Of a DNA stretch of 64,000 bases, positions 34,167 to 46,242 are shown in pieces (the stretch's first letter is position 1; every line of letters starts with the position of its first letter). The DNA is taken from contig NC_133536.1 in the NCBI RefSeq assembly GCF_048544455.1, positions 29,886,152 through 29,950,151 of the forward strand, given 5' to 3'. The stretch is from Silene latifolia. Lineage: Eukaryota; Streptophyta; Magnoliopsida; Caryophyllales; Caryophyllaceae. The translations under genes were made by a program, and so were the position numbers. The notes under the pieces were generated by a model, which saw only the letters and a list, made by a program, of their open reading frames with translations, was not told the origin of the DNA and searched no databases.

Positions 34167-37100
34167 ATGCCGAGGTATCTTTCACTTTCTCCCTTTTCAT
34201 CTAATTTAACATGATTTTATAAGAAATTTTGATTTTAGCGTGTTTGCTTACCTGTTTTGTTTGAATTTTTGGCAGGTATTACTGTGATTATTGTGACACT
34301 TACTTGACACATGATTCTGTAAGTGTTCTTTGTCATCAATAACTTTTTTTTGATTTTGTACTATTTTTGTTAGTTTTCTTGCTTAGATTGTTATGCATTG
34401 TTGTAAGTTCAAAAGAAAATTTGCAGTGATGAAACGATTAGAGAATTTTAGGAGCTTATTTTGATACGATTTGAGGAGGGAAACGGTGGGGAGGGAATGT
34501 AGGAAGAGCAAGTAGAATAGAGTAGATGAGTTTGCTCTCGAGTGTTTCCTGTGTCGAAGAGATTTTGATAGGGCTTGGAGGAGGGAAAATGAATCCCTGC
34601 ATTTCTCCTTATTCAGTAACCAAATAACAGAAATTGTATCCCTCCCCGCCCTATCAATAATATGTCCGTTATGCATTGTATGTTCCATAATCTGTCCCAT
34701 TCTTTTCCTCATGATTTTGTTAGTTTGTGGTTCGGATATTCTGTTGTCTAAGGTGTAGAGGAACCACACCAATCCATCCCGAACTTGGTGGTTAAACTCT
34801 ATTGTGGTGACGATCCTGTAGGGGAGGTCCTGCTGGAAAATAGCTAGTTATGATTGCCTTTTGGGTTGCATTTGTATGTTTCATGGTTGTTTAGGTTATT
34901 GTTGTACGTGAATTCTTGCTTAATTTATTCATCTTTGATGTCCTCATCTTATGTCCATATTACTTGAGGTATGCGTTTTTTCACTTGCCTTTTGTCTTCG
35001 GATGGGAATCAAATACATTTTCGCTTTTGACCTCTACTTTTGATTCTTGAAATCCCTCAAACTATATTGCTGATAAAAGAAATTACTTTTTAGATTTCAC
35101 ATCGTCAATGCAACTATTTTTTCCATTGTGTGTATCAATGTAATTTGTTACTTTAAATGCTAGACATTCACTTATAAATGTGCAAGATAACTTTTATTTT
35201 GAAGCAGCGGTTCTGAGTAAATTTTTTTTGATGAAAGTTATTAGACATCTTGTATTTGTTTCAGTTATTCTTTAGCTTAGTGACATCTACTGACATCTTG
35301 TTTGTTATCTTAGCCATCTGTCAGGAAGCAACATAATGCAGGATACAAGCACAAGGTAAGGGCTACTTCTTTAGTTACTGTCCCAGTCAGGCGGACGCAA
35401 AATATATGAATAGCGGCTTTATATTTAGAAATAGAATCCCATTATTAATGTCATTAACTAAACTTGTTGGGCTTCGTATTTATTGACAATTTAGGCAAAT
35501 GTGAGGACTTACTATCAACAGTTTGAGGAGCAACAAACACAGAGTTTGATAGATCAGAGGATCAAGGAGCATCTCTCTGGGCAAGCTGCTTTTGGAATTG
35601 GTGCCACATTTGCAGCCTGGCGACCTGGTATGAGGCCTCCCATTCTTCCAGCACCATTGCCGATTCCTGGCAGTGTTCTTCCAAATGGCCAGATGGCTCC
35701 GATTCCTAGGATGGCAATTATGCCTAGACCTATGGGCCTTCCAGGTATGTATTTGTGCCAAATTGAGCTAAAGGATTCGTCAATAATGCAATAAACTATA
35801 ATAGTGTAGATCAATTCACGGTTTGTTTAGGAGATGGGTTTTTGGATGGGGGAATATCTTAATTTGTTAAGCTGAAGTGAACTTATTTTTTAATTATTAT
35901 TCTTGCTATCTTGTGTATGAGCTGCTCTTCTCTGGATTTGTAATACGATAGAAAAAAGTATAATGTCTCACCAAATTGTTTGTGATTCTTATTTGTGGAA
36001 TAAGTATCGATCAATGTATTTTTTATTATAGTTTATCTAGAAGGACTCTATGTTTCAAACTTAAGCGTAAGGCTGCAGCACATCCAACCCATTACCAAGC
36101 CACATAGGTAGGAGCCTTGAGCAACTGGTATAATGTTGTTGCTTCATGTAGGTTTCTTGTTCTTTCCACTTGTTCAATGTGGAATGAATAAATGTGCTTT
36201 GTTTCTTAGGAAGTTGTTCAAGGGCTGTGCCATTGTGGTACCTGATGGAGTCCGTGTTCCAATTTCCGATGTGATACTAGCATAAAACAAACTGAAGTCT
36301 AATAAATCTTTGTTTCCGATCTTAAATTACTAGGGGTACTCAGTTTATGTAGAGGCACCTAGATGATTTCTTTGGAAGTAGGTAGTGATTATTAAGCTTT
36401 ACGATCATGAAAATCAAGCACATCTTATTTCTAAGCCAAACTCTTACTTTGACACGTTTATGTATGCCCTAAAATTTTGTTTTTATTACCAAAAAAAATT
36501 GGCAACTTATATTTATTATTCTTATATTGTTGACAATAGTAAAAGTACTTTTTTCTTGATTTTGGAGACAATTCATGACTTTTTTGGTTTAACTGTAATT
36601 TTCGCCTCTCGTGCTCAACATATGTCTGGGATATTGGGCATCATAGGTCGTATGAAATTTAGGTGAAGGGTCCCCAGGCATAAGGCATTATGTACAGTTT
36701 GAGCTAGTGGGTCTTTGATGATGTTAAAATTCTCATGCCTATGTTAGGGGTTTCAGCTTGGTGGCAGTTTGGTATGTTTAGCGATTTTTTGTTGTTGATT
36801 AAAAGGCTAAATCTCAGCAGATTGAGACGAGGGGGCGTTTTTGAAGGGATTACGTTGAGCTGAGGTTGTTTTAAGCTTCTTCTGATTCCTTCATAAGCTA
36901 TGAGTAAGCATTCTCAGTTAGTGTATGCTGTAGTTTAGCTGAGGCTGTAGTTGATGATAAATGTATTTGCCCTTATCATCGAGCTGTATGCTCCATGATG
37001 TTAGATGGTATAACATAAAGCTGTGCACTTTACTGTGGTGTTAGCTCACAGTGATGGTTCTTAGTTCTTTATCATGTGTTCAATAGCGTTATTGTCCTGG

Positions 37101-39724
37101 GTAGTGTAGGCACCCCTTGACCTGTGTTAGGTTAGGTTATATGGGAGCTTTCAACATTAGTGGATCCTACTGTTACTTCATAGGTACTTCCTCCGTTCCA
37201 TTGAATTGTTTACGTTTGCTTTTTGGGCACTATTCATAAGTGAGAAGAATCTTCAATACAACGTCTAATGTATAACATAAAAGATAGTCATGTGAGATCT
37301 TGTTTAAATTGTCTTACTGAGAGCATTATGAATATCAAATTTTTAAAATTTTTAATGATATGTAACTAAAGATATAAACAAAAGAAAACAAGCATTGGCA
37401 TACGTGCATAAAGCAAACGTAAACTATCATATGGAACGGAGGAAGTATTAATTATTGGGGACCGGAGGTGTATGCTTCTTGAAATCGAAATTGAGCTAAT
37501 TTGGAGACTTTATTTGTGAATGAATGATCAAGAGAAATAGAATATATTGGAGGGACAGTGCACGGTGCAAGTTAGATGTTGTCACTGGTATTGCTCCCAC
37601 TCTCCCAGTACATATCCTTAGAAATTGGAAGAATTTGAATATTCTTCTTGGTGTTCTGAACGTCTGACCTCTTCCTAGAGGCATGACTGCAGGAGTGGCA
37701 ATGTTTGAGCTGTCAAAATGTTGGGGATTCATCCTGCTCGGTCTGTGGGGCATATCCTTTAGTTGTTAAGATTGTCTCGAAGCCTGTTGTTCCAGTGAGA
37801 AAATGAATTTTGAGTTGGAAGTGTTGTAGATACGTTTGACAAGTTTCAGACATAGAACCTGGGTTAGGGGATTCGATTAGTTACCTATCAAATTTCGATT
37901 TACACGAGTTACAAACACGAATTACATCGAACTATGGTGTTTGGTTATAAAATTGTTTATTCGTATACGAATTCGAATCGGTCGTATTACGATTCTGATT
38001 TGGGAGCTCATTAAAGGAGGGTGGGACTAACCCTTTGTTTGGATACAAAATTAGAAGGGAAAGGGAGGTGAGGGGGAATGGAGTAATGTATCCCTTCGTG
38101 TCCCTTCAACCGCACTTGCTAACCAAACAAAGTATCCCTCCTTTCCCCCCAATAAAGACCAATAAGAGAAGAGGTGATCATTTGTGGTTATTGTTGTTGA
38201 ATGACAAGTAGACAATAATGCATGTGGATGCTCAAATTACCCATTAAAAGCATTCGCAATATAGAAGGTAAAAAGGTGAATTTGACACCCCAAAATAGAA
38301 TAGGGAAAACGGAGGGAGAATACCTTTCTCTATTTCTCTTCACAGCATTTGCCAAGTCCACTTATCAGTAAGTAGGTTGCTGAGATTTCATAGAGAACTT
38401 GTAAAAATGATTGATGCTTCGTTCAAAACGAAGGTTTTGCCTCATCTGTGATTGTGTGTCCAATGTTGAAACAACAATAAACCTCCATGAGAAACCCATT
38501 ATTTAAAAGGATAAGAGGTCAGATTTTTCGGGATAATAGTTTCGATGACCTTGTTACATGTGTCTTGTTGGCCCTGTACTTTCAAAATGACTTCTGATGA
38601 AACTAAAAATCCACTTTTGACAAGGAGCATTGTAAGCAACAACAAGTTCTAACCCAACTGTGTAACTGTCCTAGATAATTCCAACTCTGGCGCAGACCCT
38701 TTTTGTCGGTTTAACAGAATTTTGCATGTGGAGATATGGCGAGTTCTATAGGTAAATGAGGGGGGATGGGGAATCTTCCAAGTGCAGTAATTGTTGTGCA
38801 CTTGTGCTTTCAGTTAATGTTGGATGTCCATATTGCTTACAGAGTGGCATATTTGACCTAAGATATAAACCATCATTAAAGCCTCTGTAGTTAAGACTGT
38901 CTTAGTCTACAAAATTTGTTCCTAGAACTTCCAATGGAACCTAATAAGTAACATACCTAATACTCTCGTTGGCGTTGGAATATGATGAAATGTGGAGCAA
39001 AATGGCTCATTAAACTGTATGCGCCGCTTATTTTGTGAAATAGCAGTTGGTGCGTGCAATTTCATTATCGTTATCACAGAACAGCCTCTGTGTTTTCAAC
39101 ACAAGGATAAGACTACATACACTGACTTGACCCTTTTGCCCCTCATTTCCTTTAAGGTAGCAAGGGTAATTTTGTTGTTTTCTACTTGCGATTTACTAAC
39201 TTTTGATTGTCAAATCCTTGTATATTTCCGCTTTCTGCTAATTGGCCTATCCTTGAACTTTTACAGCTTATGGTGCCCTGCCTCCTGCACCTGGTGCTGG
39301 ACAAGTAGGTGCTCCAGGTGCTCCCCCAGCTCAAGGAAATGGGCTTCCAGGCCCACCTCCAATGACTGGTCCAACCTCGACTCCAGGATCACAACCCATG
39401 TTCCAGAATCCTGGTCCAACTTCGACGCCAGGATCACAACCCATGTTCCAGAATCCTGGTCCAACTTCGGCGCCAGGATCACAACCCATGTTCCAGAATC
39501 CCGCTCCAAATGGTGCTCCTCATTCAACAGTTCCTGGTTCTAGTGGTGCACCACCAACAGCGCAACCACCCACATTCCAGAATCCTGCTGCAAGTGGGAA
39601 CTTCAGTGGTGCCAGCATGCCTCCACCTCCATCTTTCCCGTCTTCAGGTGGAAATCCTACTTACCCTGCTACCTCAGCTGGTGATAGCTTTGCATATGGT
39701 CAACCGCCAAACAGCGGTCGTTAG
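34167..39724 (+). CDS. U1 small nuclear ribonucleoprotein C (U1-C), five exons
   Basis: Exons 34167-34174, 34276-34318, 35314-35355, 35495-35744 and 39267-39724, all with GT-AG introns, give 266 residues. Residues 4-31 form the U1-C-type C2H2 zinc finger (YYCDYCDTYLTHDS, then RKQHNAGYKHK), with C6, C9, H24 and H30 present. The family protein binds the U1 snRNP and helps it recognise 5' splice sites in the nucleus. Residues 32-115 include the helical ANVRTYYQQFEEQQTQ segment and a Pro/Met/Arg-rich linker. The rest is Pro/Gly/Gln-rich, with a 15-residue unit (GPTSTPGSQPMFQNP) three times. The frame is open throughout. Intron 4 is 3.5 kb and hosts a Stowaway MITE; intron 2 hosts a plastid 5S sequence. 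Confidence 0.93.
34737..34856 (+). rRNA. Chloroplast-type 5S rRNA sequence in intron 2 of U1-C (nuclear plastid insertion, non-functional)
   Basis: From recall of the plant plastid 5S gene, the segment matches end to end, with the best block CCACACCAATCCATCCCGAA followed by CTTGGTGGTTAAACTCTA. Visible differences include several C-to-T changes (for example GTGTAG for GCGTAG and TATTGTGG for TACTGCGG) and a diverged 3' end, as expected for a methylated, ageing nuclear copy. It lies in the same orientation as the host gene. No flanking 4.5S or tRNA sequence was recognised. Confidence 0.85.
37187..37445. mobile_element. Stowaway MITE in intron 4 of U1-C
   Basis: 259 bp with inverted ends CTTCCTCCGTTCCAT / ATGGAACGGAGGAAG and TA on both sides. 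Subterminal arms GTTTACGTTTGC / GCAAACGTAAAC also pair. Confidence 0.88.
39368..39502 (+). repeat. Three tandem 45-bp units in exon 5 of U1-C
   Basis: Each unit encodes a variant of GPTSTPGSQPMFQNP. The third has an Ala replacing Thr. The partial copy at 46859-46950 retains two units, so unit number varies between paralogs. Confidence 0.9.
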
Positions 39725-41204
39725 TTTAGTAGTAATGACTTGTGTTTGTTATGTTTTGTGCGAGCTTATGGTCATCAGACAGTTTTTTTAATCATCTTTA
39801 TTAACATTTCTCACTTGCTACTTGCTAGTATTTCGGTCCAAAATGCTGGTGTTGAATAGTGTAAGATATTCGGGATTTAGCTGTGGCGATTTCAGGTATT
39901 GTGAACTGTGGTAACAAAGTCTCAAACTCTCCACTTATCGTAATTTTACGTCTCTGATTAGCTGAATCTTGCAATTGCTAGTAGGTTGCTGCTTTTCTTT
40001 CTCTCTTTATTTTTCTTCACAAATATACGGTAGAGACGGTCTCTCATTGTTCTATTCTCTATAAATTCTGTGATATTTTCTCTTGATTACACACATTGTC
40101 ATAATATTTCACATCAAAGTAATTTAAATGGTCAAATTAAGACCTGATACAAAGGTTAATTTCTCCTTTCAGTTTTTTATGGAGTAATTATTATACTAGA
40201 GTATTATTGCAAATTTAAGCATTTTTAATGATTTTTCTTAACTATTGAGGAGCATTCTTAAAACGAATTATACAAACGAAATAGACACTTCTATGAGTTC
40301 TGCTCTAGTGACCTAAGTTTTGATTTACTTTTCACTTTTGTGATGTGGATGGTAAATTGGTAATATAGTGAAAACCTGATCCCTAATAACTAACCAGTCA
40401 GTTTTTCTTAAGACCATTGTTTTTGGTCTGACAATAAGGTGGTATTCCGTTCTATTGAGAAAATTCGTTCCTAACCGGACAATTACATCAAATTTCACTT
40501 GTATAACTATTTTTGTACCGCCGTCAGTCTTAAATCATCATTGTATACTATGTTGTCCAATAAGTTATCAAATGAGAACTATTTTTTGAAAAATAACAAT
40601 CACAACTTGAGAGTGGAATATGATATCAAAGTGGTATCAACAAAGTAGAAATTGAAAATACTACTCTTTAGAACTAGAGTTGAGAAACAATGACATGACA
40701 CGAAAACACGACACAAACTCGACATGAAATTAACGGGTTTCGATTGAGAAGCTTGATAACTCGTTTATGTAATTGGGTTAACACGAACAGGATACAAAAA
40801 TAAATTGGGTTGGGTTTGGTTGAGCTTTCAAAACACGAACTCGGCACGACCTATTTACTAAATTAATACTAATTTTACTTGATTTTTATCACATAAATGT
40901 ATTTACACTTTTCAAATATAGACATGACACGAAGTTAAAAAGTTAGTGTTGAGGCTTAATAAAAAGGACACAACACAAAATTTATCGGATAGAGTTTGGG
41001 TTGAAGGGTTCGTGACCTGTTTACATGTGACACGATCCCAATACAACCCGATCAAATATGTCACGACTTGATTCACCTTGAGTCAAAGATTTTAATCGAA
41101 TCGGGTTTCTTAGTTGATTGCATTCACAATCACTGCTTCTCTTGTAACCAAAAAAAAAAAATCACTGCTTCTCTTCATTTCACTCTTCTGCAAATCGCTC
41201 GCCA
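39725..41204. other. Intergenic region between U1-C and the PPR gene
   Basis: 39740-39966 is the U1-C 3' flank, duplicated at 45155-45372. 40670-41090 is rich in GACACGA/CACGAC words and may be an eroded hAT-type MITE. A 17-bp poly(A)-ended insert flanked by a 15-bp direct repeat lies at 41129-41175. Nothing else is recognised. Confidence 0.5.
41129..41175 (+). mobile_element. Minimal poly(A)-tailed insertion with 15-bp target duplication
   Basis: ATCACTGCTTCTCTT occurs at 41129-41143 and again at 41161-41175. Between them is only GTAACC plus about 11 adenines. This is the footprint of a LINE-driven insertion truncated to its tail. Confidence 0.55.
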
Positions 41205-41441
41205 TCCCCCTTATACTAAAAGAATAAGAGATCTCCAATATTTTCCCGTCTAAATGAAAATTACTCTATAATTGGGCTTCGTTATGTAATATCTACAATT
41301 GGGTCATTCTGTTTAATTTCATTTACTCCCCCTCATTCAAAGTTTCAAACCAAAGGTTACATTCTCTTTTTGGGAGTCCAACTTCACAAATTTTGAGTTT
41401 TGACTCTGAATTCCATCAAAAGTATAAAACTTTGATAGACG

Positions 41442-41484
<43 letters not shown>

Positions 41485-41693
41485 GAAAAAAATTACATAA
41501 AATGTTATTTTTTTGATAAAAAGTGACAAATATTAAAAGTGTTGAACCTTGTGTTTTCTACCTCTTAATACTAAACATTATTAATAGTAAATTTTATAAT
41601 TAAATTTCAATTAAAGTTAATACTATTACTAATTGTTAGTTTCTCTAATATGTTTATCTAGAAAACCGCGCATTTGCACGGGATCTATACTAG
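41205..41693 (+). mobile_element. Small non-autonomous Helitron upstream of the PPR gene
   Basis: Begins TCCCCCTTATACTAAAAG after an A and ends with a hairpin (CCGCGCATTTGCACGG, one mismatch in the stem), a short spacer and CTAG before a T. The A-TC...CTAG-T junction and the 3' hairpin are Helitron hallmarks. It is 489 bp with a TA microsatellite at 41444-41481 and no coding capacity. It lies about 77 bp before the PPR start codon. Confidence 0.75.
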
Positions 41694-41770
41694 TTTCTAC
41701 GATTACGTTTCGATTTGGTAAGCTTCTAGTTTTCTGGTAATTTATTTCTTCTTCTCCCGTTTCTGCAAAA

Positions 41771-44370
41771 ATGTCTTCCCCTTTTTCTAAATTAGGGTTT
41801 CGATTTCAACTCAATTTTCAATTTAATTCCCGTCATCTCAGCAATTCTGCTCATTTTAAGGCTACTACTATTGATGATTCTCGTAAGTTTATGGATTATG
41901 TTAGAGAACAATGTCAATTAGGGTTCACTAATCTCCAATTTCCCATTAATCTATTCCACCAAATGATGGCTCTTCCCCGCCGACCTTCGATTATCGATTT
42001 TAATCGGTTATTAGCGGCAATGCTCAAACTCAAGCGACTACAACCTCAATCTACAGTCATTTCTCTCTATTCACATCTCGATTTATCTGGTACCCGACCC
42101 GATTCTCATTCCATGGCTATCCTCTCTAATTGTTATTGCCACTTAGGCCGTGTTGATTTCGGGTATGCTCTCCTTGCGAAGTCCCAAAAGCTTGGGTATC
42201 CCTTTGAGTCTAATTTTGATTTTTTTAACACCTTAGTTAACGGCTTTGTGCACAATAACCAACTTCCACAAGCTGTTGAGTTGTTCGACGTAGCTGTGGT
42301 TAAGCTAGGCATTCAGCCAGATATAGTTACCTATGGTACCATGGTGAAAGGTCTTTGCGGGATTAGGGACTATGCTGGCGCTCTCCACTTGCTCCACCAA
42401 ATGAATTCTCGTCCCTCTAGGTATAAGTCTCACCTTATCATGTACAACACTGTTATCCATAGTCTGTGTAGAGATAAACTCCTAACTCAGGCCCGAACCT
42501 CTTTTCAGCCATGAAAATCGAGGGCATCAATCCAAACGTGGTCACCTATAACACATTGATTCGAGGAATGTTCAATCTAGGTCGTAAGGTGGAGGCTAAG
42601 GTTGGTTGGGATGATTGAGAGCAACATTGCACCCGATGTTACATATAACACGTTGATTCACATGCAATGTAAGGACACTATGATTGATGAAGCACAAGCC
42701 CTTATATAGATAATGACTGAATAAGGTGTGGCTCCTAATGTACGTACTTATAATACTTTATTGGATGAGTATTGCTTGTGCGGCCAAATGGACAAGACGA
42801 GAGGTTTTTGATTTAATGGTACAAACTCATTGCCACCCTAATTTTGTGACGTATAATACTCTGATCAATGGGTATGTTAAACTGAAAAGCATTGACAAAG
42901 CCCTTGACATATTACAAAAAATGATTGATCAAGGGATTGCCCCCAATGTCGTGGCCTATAGCACTCTGATTGATGGATTGTGTAAATCTAGTAGGATCCC
43001 AACGGCACATCAGTTGTTCAACGACATGCAAACGTATGGAACAAAACCAAATGTTTTCACTTATGGTTCCTTATTAGACGGGCTTTGTAAAAATGCACAA
43101 CTTGATGAAGCGAAGGCATTGCTCAAGGAGATGGAGTCTGATGGAGTTGCTCCTAATATTGTCATCTACAATATCCTGATTGACAGTTTATGTGAGGCTG
43201 GTCAAGTTAAAGATGCTGAAAACCTTGTCTCTATTCTACTATCAAGGGGTATGGTACCCGATCATATAACTTATAATATAATGATTAAAGGGTTATGTAA
43301 AAATGGTCTTTTGAGTACAGCTATAGGGCTCCTTAACAAAATGAAGCAAATTGGATGCTTTCCTAACGTCGTGGACTATAACACACTCATACATGGATTG
43401 TGTAAATCTAATTGGATCCCAATGGCACGTCAGTTGTTCAATGACATGCAATTCTATGGAATAAAACCAAATGTTATCACATATGGTACCTTATTAGACG
43501 GGCTATGTAAAAATGCACAGCTTGTTGAAGCGAAGGCATTGCTCAAGGAGATGGAGTCTAATAGAGTTGCTCCTGATATTGTCATCTACAATATTCTAAT
43601 CGACAGTTTATGTGAGGCTGGTCAGGTTAAAGATGCTGAAAACCTTTTCTCTGTTCTCCTATCAAGGGTTATGGTAACCGATCATATAATTTATAGTACA
43701 ATGATTAAGGGGTTATGTAAAAATGGTCTTTTGAGTACAGCTATAGCGCATCTAAACAAAATGAAGCAAAATGGATGCTCTCCTGATGGCACCACCTATA
43801 ATACAATTATCCGAGGATTCGTTTTCAACGACGATTTGCGAAATGCATTATGTTTTCGTGATATAATGGTTAATGAGGGCTTTGAGGCCGATGCTAACAC
43901 TCTTTCTTTATTCCGTAGCCATTTATTGCATGATAAACGAGAGAATTTCTCCAAAAAGTGCTGAATTCTCGACTTGTAGATTCATGATTTGGTCAACTAT
44001 GAGTTGGCTAGATGGGCTATGTAAGAATGCACAACTTGATAAGACAGTGGCATTCCTATTTGATAGCTTGTGTGAGGCAGGCCAAGGCCAAGTTAAAGAT
44101 GTCGATAACCTAGTTTCTGATCTCCTGTCCTAGGGTTTGGTACCAGATCTTAAAACATACAGTATCATGATGCAATAGAGCTCCTAAACAAAATGAGGCA
44201 TAATGGATGCTCTCCCGATAGTGTCACTTCCATGCCATTATCCGAGGATTCATTGTCAATGAGGATTTGCAAAATGCATTATGTTACCGTGATATAATGG
44301 TTAATGAGGGCCGTTTGAAGCTGATGATTGCACACTTTCATTGTTCCTTAACCATTGATCGCATGATAAC
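41771..44370 (+). pseudogene. P-class pentatricopeptide repeat (PPR) protein gene, frameshifted
   Basis: The start at 41771 opens with MSSPFSKLGFRFQLNFQF, a basic, Ser/Phe-rich presequence suited to mitochondria. PPR motifs run from about 42310 on. The first frame ends at 42514; motifs continue in other frames across 42500-42725 (frameshifts and stops, including VVTYNTLIRGMF and DVTYNTLIH segments). A frame from 42726 to 43964 then carries ten clean 35-residue motifs of the VVAYSTLIDGLCKSS type. P-class PPR proteins bind organellar RNA base by base. Motif style resembles the restorer-of-fertility-like group, which is tentative. From 43965 to about 44340 further motif remnants are broken. Single-base indels could partly be assembly errors, but several breaks make a pseudogene likely. 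Confidence 0.85.
42951..43790 (+). repeat. Two tandem 420-bp units (four PPR motifs each) in the PPR gene
   Basis: Units 42951-43370 and 43371-43790 are very similar; each encodes four motifs (ending NPN/SPD contexts). Third, degraded copies of parts occur at 43995-44340. Such exchange of motif blocks by unequal recombination is typical of fast-evolving PPR groups. Confidence 0.85.
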
Positions 44371-44684
44371 CAAGTTTCTAAATTGATGACTTGATGATCA
44401 TTTCTGCTTGGAATGTGGTTTAGGATATTTGAAAACTGTCCTCGAGGTAAATGTTTAACATTTTGTCTTTTTCTTTATGTAATGCATCAGTGAGCATTGG
44501 TACTTACCGACTTGACATACATGATTACATAAGAATTTTAATCTCGAAATCCAAAGAATGTGCATCAATACATCATGCATACTTTTTTAGGTTCTATGAT
44601 AGAAATCCTTCTGCTCTCTTAATATGTTTCACTGATGTCTTCGTGTAACTATCACACTGATATCTTGGTGCCCTCTTCTAAATA

Positions 44685-44771
44685 CTCCCTCCATTATTGA
44701 TCTTCCTGCTTCTCTAATATATATGAGGAGTATTTTATTGAAGTGGGAAGACTATGGTGTTATGGAGGGAG
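44685..44771. mobile_element. Mini Stowaway-type MITE (87 bp)
   Basis: CTCCCTCCATTA at one end and TATGGAGGGAG at the other, flanked by TA. Its inner sequence resembles the 88-bp element at 45476-45563. Confidence 0.65.
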
Positions 44772-45154
44772 TATTTTTTATTTGTTTGGGTTTTTCTACA
44801 TAGTAGTCTAGTACCCCTATATTTTTTCGTTTTCTCCATGGCACCCCTCCACTTTTTGGAACTTTCGTGGTACCCCTAATTTTCACTAATAAAACCTAAC
44901 GTAACCCTAAGCCTTAAATCCGTCAAATAACGTTTTCATTTTACGAGGGGAGCCTTTGAATTCAATTTATACAAAAATATATTGGTTGGAAAATTATAAA
45001 AATTACACCAAAATTCCTTACGAATATAGCTTTAATATGAATATACATTTCAATATATTTAGTCATATATTTTGAGAGATATTGAAGAGAGAAGTGTCTC
45101 GAAAAGTGAGAATGACAATTAAAAAAGAATCGAGGGAGTAAAATAAAAGAAATG
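44772..45154. other. Stretch with one MULE-MITE-like end
   Basis: 44789 onward (GGGTTTTTCTACATAG) resembles the terminal sequence of the fold-back MITE at 52005, but a matching second end is not evident. No gene seen. Confidence 0.4.
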
Positions 45155-45475
45155 TTTGTTATATTTTGTGCGAGCTCGTGGTTATCAGACAGTTTTTTTT
45201 AATTAACTTTATTAACATTTCTCACTTGCTAGCATTTCGGTCAAAAATGCTGGTGTTGAATAGTGTAAGATATTCGGGATTTAGCTGTGGCGATTTCGGG
45301 TATTGTGAACTGTGGTAACAAAGTCTCAAACTCTCCACTCTATCGTAATATTACGTCTCTGATTAGCTGAATCGTAATATTTGTCCTGAGTAGTGTAGGC
45401 TCCCCTTGACCTGTGTTAGGTTAGGTTATGTGGGAGCTTTCAATATTAGTGGATCTTAGTGTTACTTCATAGGTA

Positions 45476-45563
45476 CTCCCTCCATATCTTATTGATGTTC
45501 CCACTTCATTAAAATACTTCTCACTTGTATTCAAGAAGTGGGAACATCATTAAAAAATGGAGT
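45476..45563. mobile_element. 88-bp Stowaway-type MITE in the U1-C duplicate
   Basis: CTCCCTCCATAT at the left, ATGGAG at the right and TA on both sides. An inner pair GTTCCCACTTC / GAAGTGGGAAC allows folding. It occupies the site equivalent to that of the 259-bp element at 37187-37445. Confidence 0.65.
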
Positions 45564-46214
45564 ATTAATTATTGGGGACTGGAGGTGTATGCTTCTTGAA
45601 ATCGAAATTGAGCTAATTTGGAGACTTTATTTGTGAATGAATGATCAAGAGAAATAGAATATATTGGAGGGACAATGCAAGGTGCGAGTTAGATGTTGTC
45701 ACTGGTATTGCTCCCAGTACATATCCTTAGAAATTGGAAGAATTTGAATGTTCTTCCTGGTGTTCTGAACATCTGACCTCTTCCGAGAGGCATGACTGCA
45801 GGAGTGGCAATGTTTGAGCTGCAAATATGTTGAAGACTCATTCTGCTCGGTCTGTGGGGGCATATCCATTAGTTTTTAAGATTGACTTGAAGCCTGTTCT
45901 TGCATTGAGAAAATGAATTTCGAGTTGGAAGTTTTCTAGTTACGTTTGACGAGTCTCAGACAAAGAACCTGAGTTACCAGATTCGATTAGTTACCTACCA
46001 AATTGCGATTCAGTTCGCACGAGATACAAACCCGAATTACATGGAATTATGGTGTTTGGTTATAAAATCATATATTCGTATACAAATTCGAATTGGTCGT
46101 ATTACAAATCTGATTTGGGAGCTCATTAGAGGAGGGTGGGACTAACCCTGTGTTTGGATACAAAATTAGAAGGAAAAGGGAGGTGAGGGGAAATGGAGTA
46201 ATGTATCCCTTCGT

Positions 46215-46242
46215 ACCCCACCCCCACCCCCACCCCCACCCC
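46215..46242 (+). repeat. CCCCCA microsatellite
   Basis: About four and a half tandem ACCCCC units, absent from the equivalent place in the U1-C intron. Confidence 0.8.

Noticed and set aside
38030-38160. Inverted TTGTTTGG words in intron 4 of U1-C as another MITE
   Set aside because: Arms are short and no target duplication could be defined; the same block is in the duplicate at 46140, so it predates the duplication.
40670-41090. Possible hAT MITE rich in GACACGA words
   Set aside because: No matching termini or 8-bp duplication found; kept only as a note in the intergenic entry.
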